Shown piece after piece: positions 7,374-14,499 of a stretch of DNA of 24,023 bases. The stretch covers positions 1 to 24,023 of the forward strand of contig JAPPEF010000378.1 of the NCBI GenBank assembly GCA_028875335.1, written 5' to 3'. The translations under genes and the position numbers were made by a program. Each line of letters opens with the position of its first letter. Position 1 is the first letter of the stretch. This DNA is from Gemmatimonadota bacterium (GTDB taxonomy: Bacteria > Latescibacterota > UBA2968 > UBA8231). The notes beneath the pieces were generated by a model. The model worked only from the letters and a program-made list of their open reading frames with translations. It had not been told where the DNA came from and did not search any database.

Positions 7374-10148
7374 ATGCGCGGGTTGGTTTGGGTTGCGTGC
7401 GGTTGGATGCTCGTGGCCTCGGCTGCCGATGGCCAAGGCTTTGGCCGCAACAAGGTGCAGTACGCGGAATTCGCGTGGCGGAAAATGGAGACCGCGCACT
7501 TTGACGTGTACTTCTTTGCCGAAGAGGAGGAGTTGGCCGCGTATGCCGCGCAAATGGCCGAGCGCCAATTCGCCGACTTGGAAAAGAAGTTTGCCCACAC
7601 AGTGCAGCGGCGGGTGCCGCTGGTGGTCTATTCCTCGCACATCTACTTCGAACAGACGAATATCATTCCCAATATCCTGCCCGAGGGAGTAGCGGGTTTC
7701 ACCGAATACCTCAAGGGACGAGTGGCGCTGCCGCTGAGTGGCTCCCTGCCCGAATTCGAGCGGGTGCTACATCACGAATTAGTCCACGTCTTCACGTTTG
7801 ACCGGATCGCGCGGGTGCTGGCGCAGCACGGGATATTGGACTTTCGCCCGGCACCGCTGTGGTTTTCCGAAGGGCTGGCCGAGTACTGGTCGAGCGAGCC
7901 CAACAGCTTTGGCGACATGATAGTGCGCGACGCGCTCTTTGCGCGGCGGCTGGTGTCTATCGCCGAGATGTATCGCATCTACGGCACTTATCAGATGTAC
8001 AAGGAAGGCGAGTCGATCTGCCACTTTATGGCGGCGCGGCACGGAGCCGACGTGTTCGAACAGCTCTTTGCCAATTGGTGGCGCGGCGAGACCTTTGGCG
8101 AAATTTTTGCGATTACGACCGGCGAGAGCTTGGACAAGTTCGACCAAGCTTGGCAATACCATCTGCACAAGCGCCACCTGCCGGCGATTGCCGACCGCGA
8201 TCCCCCATCCGAATTGGCCACTGCCCGCACGCAGCGCGGCTTTAACATCAAGCCCGAAATCGTCCCCGGAGACAGCAGCGCATTCTACCACTTCCGCAAC
8301 GATCAAGGCTATACGCAGATCGTCCGCGCGCGCCGCAGCGGTAGCGATCCCGAGGTCGTGGTCGAAGGCGAGCGTCTGCCGGTCTTTGAGTCCCTGCACC
8401 CGCTCTCGACGCGGCTGGCCGCTTCCCCGGATGGCAAGTGGCTGGCGTTTGCAGCCAAAAGCCGAGGCCGCGATCACCTGTACATCTGGGACGTGGAACA
8501 AAAGCGCGTGGTGGAGGATTTGTCGTTTGAAGGGATTGTCGCGATTGCGTCGCCGTCGTTTGCGCCCGACGGGCAGCGGCTGGCTTTTTCCGGCAGCGAT
8601 GAAGGGGGCTGGACCGACATTTATCTGGTTGACGTAACAGGCGATAGTCTCCGCGCCTTGCGCCGCGACATCTATCACGATCGCGAGCCCGACTGGTCGC
8701 CGGATGGTCGGCACATCGTCTTTAGCTCCGACCGTTGGTCCGGGGGACGGCGCGGTCGCTACAACCTGTTCCTGTACGATTTGGCGACCGAGCAAATCTC
8801 GGCCCTCAGCCGCGGCGAGCACAACGACGGCCAGCCGCGCTGGTCGCCGGACGGCGAGCGCATCGTCTTTAGCTCCGACCGCGCTGGTGCGTACAACATC
8901 TATGCTCTTCAGCTAGTGGGCGAGCGCACTGCGACCCGGCGGTTGACTCGCGTGTTGACGGGTGCGTTTGATCCGGTGCTATTGGCCGACGGCCAGCACC
9001 TGCTCTTTTCTGGATATGAGAGCGGCGGCTTCCAGATCTACGAGCTCGCCGTGGACTGGGCCGACAGCGCAGAGGTCAGCTATCAGCGCATAGAGGAGGC
9101 AGTGGCCGAGCCGTGGTCGCTGGCGAGTCTGCACGGCCAGAGCGAGGTCGCCAGCCGGCCCTATGAGCGCAAGATGAGCCTCGACATAGCTCAAGGCCAA
9201 ATCTCGCAGGATCCAGAATTTGGCACCTCGGGCGGCATCCAAGTGGCTCTGAGCGACGTGCTGGGAAACGACCAGTATCACTTTGTGCTCTCGCACATTG
9301 CCGCCAGCCGATCCGGTTTCTTCGACGGCCTGAACGTGGCCTTGACGCGTTTCCACCTCGGCCAGCGGCTCAACGCATATTGGGGCGTGTTTCGGCTCAA
9401 CGACCGCTTTTCGAGCCGCTTTGGCCGGTTCGTGCGCGAAGAGCGCCTGGGTGCTCACGTTGGGTTGAGCTATCCCTTTTCTCAGCACGACCGCATCGAC
9501 ACTCGGCTCTCGCTGCGCCACGCTGAAATTGACCGGCAATTCGAGGGGCGGAAGCTGTCGGGCTGGCTGGCCAACAACTACGTCAGCTATACCCACGACA
9601 CTAGCCTGTGGATTCCGACCGGTCCACTGGAAGGCCAGCGCTACAGCTTTGGGCTGGCGCAGACGATCGATTTTAAGACCTCGCGGCGGTTCAATATCGC
9701 GCTCTTTGGCGACTACCGGTACTATTTCCGTCTCTCGCAGCGCAGCGCGTTGGCTCTGCGCCTGATGGGCCGACGCTCCACCGGCGCAGTACCTGAGTTT
9801 TTCTCCTTGGGGGGTAGTTGGACGTTGCGGGGCTATCGCTGGCGCTCGCTGTGGGGCAGTAAGATGGTGTTGTACAACCAAGAACTGCGCTTCCCCTTGG
9901 TCGATCGGTTCCTGCTCCACTTTCCGTTTGGGGCCATAGAGTTTAGCGCCTTCCGGGGCGCACTCTTTTTCGACGTGGGCAATGCGTGGAACGACGACTT
10001 TGACCAATGGCGTGCGGCGCTTGGCGCGGGGGTGCGCTTGGCCTTGGGTGGGGTTTTCGTCTTTCGCTTGGATGCGGCGCGGCGCACGGACTTTAAGTCC
10101 ATAGATGGCGACACGCGCTGGGACTTCTTCTTTGGCTGGGACTATTAG
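7374..10148 (+). CDS. Secreted metallopeptidase / PD40 propeller / Omp85-like barrel fusion protein
   Basis: The 924-residue protein starts with a signal peptide (MRGLVWVACGWMLVASAADG). Residues about 25-275 are a gluzincin-type peptidase domain with HELVH (His134, Glu135, His138) and WFSEGLAEYW supplying the third ligand Glu166. Residues about 285-565 hold TolB-like PD40 repeats: SPDGKWLAF, APDGQRLAF, WSPDGRHIVFSSDR, WSPDGERIVFSSDR and ADGQHLLF. Residues about 595-924 are an outer-membrane barrel with the Omp85/surface-antigen signature LGGSWTLRGYRW (812-823) and an aromatic C-terminus (FFFGWDY). I see no POTRA domains. The start at 7374 is chosen because AGAGAGG lies seven bases before it and the signal peptide begins there. 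The BamB-like lipoprotein gene follows after four bases. Likely an outer-membrane protein whose periplasmic part binds and may cut substrate; function unproven. Confidence 0.85.
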   Translation: MRGLVWVACGWMLVASAADGQGFGRNKVQYAEFAWRKMETAHFDVYFFAEEEELAAYAAQMAERQFADLEKKFAHTVQRRVPLVVYSSHIYFEQTNIIPNILPEGVAGFTEYLKGRVALPLSGSLPEFERVLHHELVHVFTFDRIARVLAQHGILDFRPAPLWFSEGLAEYWSSEPNSFGDMIVRDALFARRLVSIAEMYRIYGTYQMYKEGESICHFMAARHGADVFEQLFANWWRGETFGEIFAITTGESLDKFDQAWQYHLHKRHLPAIADRDPPSELATARTQRGFNIKPEIVPGDSSAFYHFRNDQGYTQIVRARRSGSDPEVVVEGERLPVFESLHPLSTRLAASPDGKWLAFAAKSRGRDHLYIWDVEQKRVVEDLSFEGIVAIASPSFAPDGQRLAFSGSDEGGWTDIYLVDVTGDSLRALRRDIYHDREPDWSPDGRHIVFSSDRWSGGRRGRYNLFLYDLATEQISALSRGEHNDGQPRWSPDGERIVFSSDRAGAYNIYALQLVGERTATRRLTRVLTGAFDPVLLADGQHLLFSGYESGGFQIYELAVDWADSAEVSYQRIEEAVAEPWSLASLHGQSEVASRPYERKMSLDIAQGQISQDPEFGTSGGIQVALSDVLGNDQYHFVLSHIAASRSGFFDGLNVALTRFHLGQRLNAYWGVFRLNDRFSSRFGRFVREERLGAHVGLSYPFSQHDRIDTRLSLRHAEIDRQFEGRKLSGWLANNYVSYTHDTSLWIPTGPLEGQRYSFGLAQTIDFKTSRRFNIALFGDYRYYFRLSQRSALALRLMGRRSTGAVPEFFSLGGSWTLRGYRWRSLWGSKMVLYNQELRFPLVDRFLLHFPFGAIEFSAFRGALFFDVGNAWNDDFDQWRAALGAGVRLALGGVFVFRLDAARRTDFKSIDGDTRWDFFFGWDY

Positions 10149-10152
10149 ATAG

Positions 10153-11214
10153 ATGCGCTACGCCCTGCTCGGATTCTGGCTCTTGACCGCCTGTGGCGAA
10201 AAGGTGCTCTACCTCGGCGAGCCGGGGCGTGGCACCGTGGGGGTCGAGCCGCCGCTGCAACTTTTGTGGACGCACAAAATGGACGGCTCGCCGCTGGGCG
10301 GCGCGCTCTTTGCCGGCGATCTGATCCTACAACTGAGCACCTCGTCCACCCTCTATGCGTTGGACCGGCGAAACGGTGCCTTGTTGGGCAAGCATGGATA
10401 CGACAAGATGGCGTGTGCCCCTGGGCGGTTGGCCGGGGAGCTATACGCGCTGGGGGTGCTGGGCCGCAAGCCTAGCTTACGGGTCTTGGACCGGAGAACG
10501 GCGACTGAGCATTGGCGGCACGAGGGGATGTTTTGTCAGGTGCCAGTCGTGCGCGGCGATACCCTGATCGCGGTGGATGAAGAGGGCGCGGTACAGGCTC
10601 TGCGTCTGGACGACGGGCATTTGCTGTGGCGCGCCGAATTGGGTGGGCTGGCGAGGACCGGGCTGACGCTAGGTGGCGACCTCGCGTTTGCCGGTACCGC
10701 ATCTGGGGACTTGGTGGCCCTGAGCGCGACAACCGGCAAAGAGCGTTGGCGCACGAGTCTAGAGGAAGCTGTGCGCTCGCAGCCCGTACTTGATGGAGAG
10801 CAGATAGTTACGGCGACGGCTTCCGGCCGGGTACTAGCCGCGCACCGAGACTCCGGTCAGGTGGTGTGGGAGCGTGCCTTAGGCGCTCTGCCGACCCCGG
10901 AGCTAGCATTGGCCGCCGGCGTATTGGTGGTAGGCTGCGCCGACAGTCACTTCTATGGGCTAGACGCGGCCACTGGAGAGGTGCGGTGGTCGTTTGCCAC
11001 TGAAGGTGTGGTACGGAGCAGTCCAGCCGTCACGGATCACACGGTGTATGGCGCTTCCAGCGACGGCCATCTCTACGCCTTGGATCTGCAAGACGGACAT
11101 CTATTGTGGAAATACCGGTTGGACGGGCCGGTCTTGGCGCCGGTGTCTTTGGGCGCGGGGGTCGTTACTGTCGCCACCGAGAAGCGGGTCCTCCACGTAT
11201 TTGGACGCCACTGA
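10153..11214 (+). CDS. BamB-like PQQ-repeat beta-propeller lipoprotein
   Basis: The 353-residue product has a lipoprotein signal ending in LLTAC (Cys14), so it is likely anchored to a membrane facing the periplasm. The rest is made of about seven PQQ-type blades ending in 'tGxxxW' motifs: LYALDRRNGALLG, VQALRLDDGHLLWR, LVALSATTGKERWR, VLAAHRDSGQVVWE, FYGLDAATGEVRWS and LYALDLQDGHLLWK. BamB of the outer-membrane assembly machine has this architecture (eight blades), but so do many unrelated scaffolds. The gene starts four bases after the Omp85-barrel gene, which makes a partner role with that barrel plausible. No residues for PQQ cofactor chemistry were recognised, so a binding rather than dehydrogenase role is expected. 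Confidence 0.85.
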   Translation: MRYALLGFWLLTACGEKVLYLGEPGRGTVGVEPPLQLLWTHKMDGSPLGGALFAGDLILQLSTSSTLYALDRRNGALLGKHGYDKMACAPGRLAGELYALGVLGRKPSLRVLDRRTATEHWRHEGMFCQVPVVRGDTLIAVDEEGAVQALRLDDGHLLWRAELGGLARTGLTLGGDLAFAGTASGDLVALSATTGKERWRTSLEEAVRSQPVLDGEQIVTATASGRVLAAHRDSGQVVWERALGALPTPELALAAGVLVVGCADSHFYGLDAATGEVRWSFATEGVVRSSPAVTDHTVYGASSDGHLYALDLQDGHLLWKYRLDGPVLAPVSLGAGVVTVATEKRVLHVFGRH

Positions 11215-11228
11215 GCGGGGGAAACTGC

Positions 11229-11657
11229 ATGAAAAAGACGATTGCTTGGTGCTTGATGCTAGCCGTGGTCGCGCCGACGTGGGCTGAGTCGTTGGAGTTG
11301 CCTCGGCAGTTAGTCCAGTTGGAAACGGCCTTAGCGGCACAATGGGCCGAGCGTCCGATGCTTAGGCAGCGGTCGTTGCCAGCTATGTCGGCGGCTCCGA
11401 ACAAGAAGAAGCACTCGCGCAAGAAGCTCTACTTGAGCGCGGCCTTGGCCGTAGGAGGGGGCGTGGTGGCCTACTGGAGCAAGGAGCGGGCCGACGCCGC
11501 GTACGACCGCTATTTGCGCTCGGCCAGCGTGGCGCGCCAGCAACGCGAATTGGCCGACGCCAAGCGCTTTGACCACGTGGCCGGCGCGGCGTTTGTCGGT
11601 ATGGAAGTGGGCTTGGTACTCAGCTCATACCTGCTCTTTTTTAGGTCTAGATCGTGA
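11229..11657 (+). CDS. Small exported two-helix membrane protein of unknown function
   Basis: This 142-residue protein has a signal peptide (MKKTIAWCLMLAVVAPTWA) and a short basic stretch (KKKHSRKK, 59-66). A first hydrophobic helix spans about 67-83 and a charged helical linker with DAAYDRYLRSASVARQQREL about 89-108. A second hydrophobic helix lies at about 118-137, with an RSRS tail. The ATG at 11229 is preferred because GGGGGAAA lies just upstream and the signal peptide begins there. It lies 14 bases after the propeller lipoprotein and its stop overlaps the GTG start of the next gene, so it belongs to the envelope operon. I do not recognise a named family. The linker recalls helical segments of small envelope proteins in FCB bacteria, a weak impression. 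Confidence 0.72.
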   Translation: MKKTIAWCLMLAVVAPTWAESLELPRQLVQLETALAAQWAERPMLRQRSLPAMSAAPNKKKHSRKKLYLSAALAVGGGVVAYWSKERADAAYDRYLRSASVARQQRELADAKRFDHVAGAAFVGMEVGLVLSSYLLFFRSRS

Positions 11658-12901
11658 GACGCTCCCTCTGGATAGGATGTTGCCTCGCCGCGCTTCTCTT
11701 AGCTTGCAGCGACCGTCCGCGGCGCAATCCCCTCGACCCGCAAGCCGAGGATGTGCAAAGCGAGTCGTTCAGTGTTTTGACGGCTTTGGCACTCGATGGC
11801 CAAGTCGAGTTGCGATGGGACTTTTCCCACTTTATCGACATTGAAGGCTACCGACTTTACCGCCGTCAACCCAAGGGCGAGTGGGAACCGATCTCTCCGG
11901 CTCTGGCGCCGGACGCGACCGCGTACTCGGACGCTGGGTTGCAAAACGGGATGCACTACGAGTACCAACTCAGCTTGCTCGTCGCTGGGGAAGACGAACG
12001 CCCTAGCGGCAGGCCCGTGTCTGCTACGCCCGGCCCGGAAATCGCTTGGGTGGCCGACCGCCACTCTGGGTTGGTGTGGAAAGTCAGCGCAGATGCGCGC
12101 AGCGCGCATTTTGCCCAAGGGCGCTTTTTCGACTTGGCGACGATCGCCCCCGACGTGACCGATGGTTCGTGTTGGGTCAGCGACCGGGGGTTTGCTGGGC
12201 TGTACCGAATTGCGGAAGACGGCGCATTGGCCGCGCTGGCTGCAGACATGGAGACGCCTGGAGACTTGGCTATTGACGCCGCAGCGCGGATTGGCTGGCT
12301 GGTCGACGCGGGGCGGCAGCGGGTCTTTTTCTTTTCCTTAGACGTAGACGCGGCCGATTCGCTCGTCCTATTCCCAGTCGATGCCACCTTTACCCAGCCC
12401 GTGGCATTGGCCGCGCAGGCCGGGGGCTGCTGGATCGCCGACCAAGCCCAAGGCCGGGTGCTGTTCTATCAGACCGACGGTACCCGCGCCGCTGAATTCT
12501 ACGCGCTGGCGGCCCCCGAGGCGCTGGCGGCGGGTGCGGAGGGGGATGTGTGGTTATTGGGTGGTGAGGGGCATAGCTTGATGCGATTGCACCGTACGGG
12601 TAGCGTCCTCGACATGGAGTTGCCTTTTGCCGCAGCTGTGGGTTTGGCCGTGGATGGTGCGAGCGGTGCCTGCTGGGTGTTGGGAGAACGGGATCTGGCG
12701 GTTTTCTCACCCGACGGGACCTTGGTCCAGCACTGGACCAACGTGCCTAGGGGTAGCGCCCTGTCCTTCGACGCGGTGCAGCAGCGGGTTTGGATTGCGA
12801 CTGGCAACGCGCTGTTGAAATTCGCGCCCGAGGGTCAGACCCTGGCGCGGCTCGACGGCTTTTCGTCCATCGTCCGCATTGCCGTGGATCCAGGCCGCTG
12901 A
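11654..12901 (+). CDS. Lipoprotein with FnIII-like domain and NHL/SMP30-like propeller
   Basis: The 415-residue product begins with a lipoprotein signal (lipobox LLLAC, Cys18). Residues about 38-126 look like a fibronectin type III domain (VELRWDFS, EGYRLYRR, YEYQLSLL). Residues about 128-415 are a six-bladed-type propeller with repeats such as PGDLAIDAAARIGWLVD, PVALAAQAGGCWIAD and AVGLAVDGASGACWVL, as in NHL/SMP-30-like folds. The GTG start at 11654 overlaps the previous stop by four bases (GTGA), implying coupling. It is the last gene of the envelope cluster. The fold suggests ligand or protein binding on the periplasmic or outer-membrane surface. No catalytic residues were recognised. Confidence 0.78.
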   Translation: MRRSLWIGCCLAALLLACSDRPRRNPLDPQAEDVQSESFSVLTALALDGQVELRWDFSHFIDIEGYRLYRRQPKGEWEPISPALAPDATAYSDAGLQNGMHYEYQLSLLVAGEDERPSGRPVSATPGPEIAWVADRHSGLVWKVSADARSAHFAQGRFFDLATIAPDVTDGSCWVSDRGFAGLYRIAEDGALAALAADMETPGDLAIDAAARIGWLVDAGRQRVFFFSLDVDAADSLVLFPVDATFTQPVALAAQAGGCWIADQAQGRVLFYQTDGTRAAEFYALAAPEALAAGAEGDVWLLGGEGHSLMRLHRTGSVLDMELPFAAAVGLAVDGASGACWVLGERDLAVFSPDGTLVQHWTNVPRGSALSFDAVQQRVWIATGNALLKFAPEGQTLARLDGFSSIVRIAVDPGR

Positions 12902-12980
12902 GGCCCCTAGCCTTCTCTTGCATGAGATATGCTCCTTAGCGACCTTCCTATTTGTAACTTCAACCCCACGAGAACCAATT

Positions 12981-13949
12981 ATGACCGAGCGAGCCCCCAT
13001 TCACAGCATGACCGGCTTTGGCCGCGGCGCGGCCGAGCGGCGGGGTTTGCGGCTCGCCGTCGAACTGCGGTCGGTCAACAGCCGCTATCTCGACATACAG
13101 GTGCGCTGCCCGGCTGATCTCCAGCCCTTTGAGCTAGCCATCCGCGAGCGGATTCAGGCGCAGGTCAGTCGGGGCAAAATAAACGCGCACATCGCTTGGG
13201 AAGAGGAAAACCAGTCCGAAGCCCTGCCCCAGTTAGACGAGGAAGCGGCCAAGCACTATCTGGCCCAGTTACGGCGGCTAGCTGAATTGGCTCAGATCGA
13301 AGCTGCGGAGAGTCGGGCTACAATGCCGCTGCACAAGGCGTTTTTTGCTCGCTTCAAGAGGCTAGAGCAGCTCAATGTGGGGATTGAGCGAGTGCTGCTG
13401 ACGAAGCTGCCCAATCTCTTTCGGGTTCAAGCCACAGAGTTGGATAGCGCGGTCGCGCAAGAGGTGCTGCGAGTGGGGTTGGACCAAGCGCTGGCCGAAT
13501 TAGTGGCCATGCGCGAGGCCGAGGGACACACCCTCGCCGCGGATTTGCGCGCCCGCGTCGAGGCGGTGGGGGTGCATCTGGAGCGCGTGGCCGAGCGAGC
13601 GCAGGCGACCCGTGGGCAGGTCGCCGAGCGGCTGCGGGAAAAGATCGCCGCCTTGCTCACGCTCGGAGAGGTTGCCGAAGACCGCCTCGCCACGGAGATT
13701 GCCCTGATCGCCGAGCGCAGCGACATCGTCGAGGAAATCGTCCGCTTCCGCAGCCACAATGCCCAGTTCCTCGATACCTTGGCGCAGGGCGGCGAAATAG
13801 GGAAGCGCTTGAACTTTCTCTTGCAGGAAATGCACCGCGAGGCCAACACCATCAGCACCAAGGCCGCAGACGCTGAGATTGCCCATTGGGTAGTTGAGAT
13901 CAAAGAAGAGATTGAGCGGCTGCGCGAGCAGGTGCAAAACTTGGCGTGA
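12981..13949 (+). CDS. yicC: YicC-family endoribonuclease
   Basis: The 322-residue product carries the YicC N-terminal motif SMTGFGRG (residues 9-16), then ELRSVNSRYLD (28-38), and the C-terminal LQEMHREANTISTKAADAEI. Both ends of the family (YicC_N and DUF1732) are thus present. YicC proteins are metal-dependent endoribonucleases involved in small-RNA turnover in E. coli. At 322 residues it is somewhat longer than the usual 290. I chose ATG at 12981 as the closest start upstream of the SMTGFGR motif; a longer reading back to 12879 would overlap the previous gene. The kinase gene follows after seven bases, as yicC and a nucleotide kinase commonly adjoin. Confidence 0.92.
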   Translation: MTERAPIHSMTGFGRGAAERRGLRLAVELRSVNSRYLDIQVRCPADLQPFELAIRERIQAQVSRGKINAHIAWEEENQSEALPQLDEEAAKHYLAQLRRLAELAQIEAAESRATMPLHKAFFARFKRLEQLNVGIERVLLTKLPNLFRVQATELDSAVAQEVLRVGLDQALAELVAMREAEGHTLAADLRARVEAVGVHLERVAERAQATRGQVAERLREKIAALLTLGEVAEDRLATEIALIAERSDIVEEIVRFRSHNAQFLDTLAQGGEIGKRLNFLLQEMHREANTISTKAADAEIAHWVVEIKEEIERLREQVQNLA

Positions 13950-13956
13950 GGCTTCT

Positions 13957-14499
13957 ATGGCATCCGTGCAAATCATCACCATCAGCGGCTTGGCTGGCAG
14001 CGGCACCACTACGGTGTGCGACCGGCTGTGTGCGCGGCTGGGCTGGGCTTATGTCAATGCGGGGGCTGTCTTTCGGCGGCTGGCCCAAGAGGCGGGCGTG
14101 AGCTTGGCCGAATTTGGCCAGCGGGCCGAAGCCGATGGCTGCATCGACCGCCAGCTTGACGAACGCTTGGTTGAGCAGGCGCGGGCGAGCGCGCCGGTCG
14201 TCGTCGAAGGGAGGCTCACCGGCTGGATGGCCCAGCGGCACCAGCTTCCAGCCCTCAAGGTCTGGCTGCAAGCAGTGCTCGCCGTCCGGGCTGAGCGCGT
14301 GGGACAGCGCGAGGGCAAGCCGCTGGCGCAAGCTCTCGCGGAAACGCGCCAGCGCGAGGCGTCTGAAGCCCAGCGCTATGTCGCGCATCACCAAATCGCC
14401 ATCAGCGACTTGTCGGTGTACGACTTGGTCGTCGATACCGAGTGTTGCGACCCCCAAGCCGCCTGCGCACACATCTTGGCGCGCCTCGATCAGCCATGA
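13957..14499 (+). CDS. Archaeal-type cytidylate kinase-like P-loop NMP kinase
   Basis: The 180-residue product opens ITISGLAGSGTTTVCDRL (P-loop GLAGSGTTT, residues 11-19), followed by YVNAGAVFRRLAQEAG and LAEFGQRAE. Then come VVVEGRLTGWM, AERVGQREGKPLAQALAETR, REASEAQRY and LSVYDLVVDT. This order fits the short archaeal-type CMP kinase family (about 180 residues), which makes CDP from CMP, rather than guanylate kinase. In many bacteria the gene after yicC is gmk, so the position is unusual. ATG at 13957 starts seven bases after yicC. The stop overlaps the coaBC start (ATGA), so the three genes form one operon. Substrate preference between CMP, dCMP and others is inferred from family only. Confidence 0.82.
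   Translation: MASVQIITISGLAGSGTTTVCDRLCARLGWAYVNAGAVFRRLAQEAGVSLAEFGQRAEADGCIDRQLDERLVEQARASAPVVVEGRLTGWMAQRHQLPALKVWLQAVLAVRAERVGQREGKPLAQALAETRQREASEAQRYVAHHQIAISDLSVYDLVVDTECCDPQAACAHILARLDQP

Noticed and set aside
7779..8822. Long open frame (about 347 codons) on the minus strand opposite the metallopeptidase-barrel gene
   Set aside because: The plus-strand product has a signal peptide, peptidase motif and propeller repeats; the minus frame has no recognisable motif and is a high-GC shadow.
8979..10007. Second long minus-strand open frame (about 342 codons) opposite the barrel domain
   Set aside because: No domain or start signal seen; the opposite strand carries the clear Omp85-like signature.
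12902..12980. Possible terminator between the NHL lipoprotein gene and yicC
   Set aside because: Only a four-base stem (GCAT/ATGC) was found and no T-run follows.
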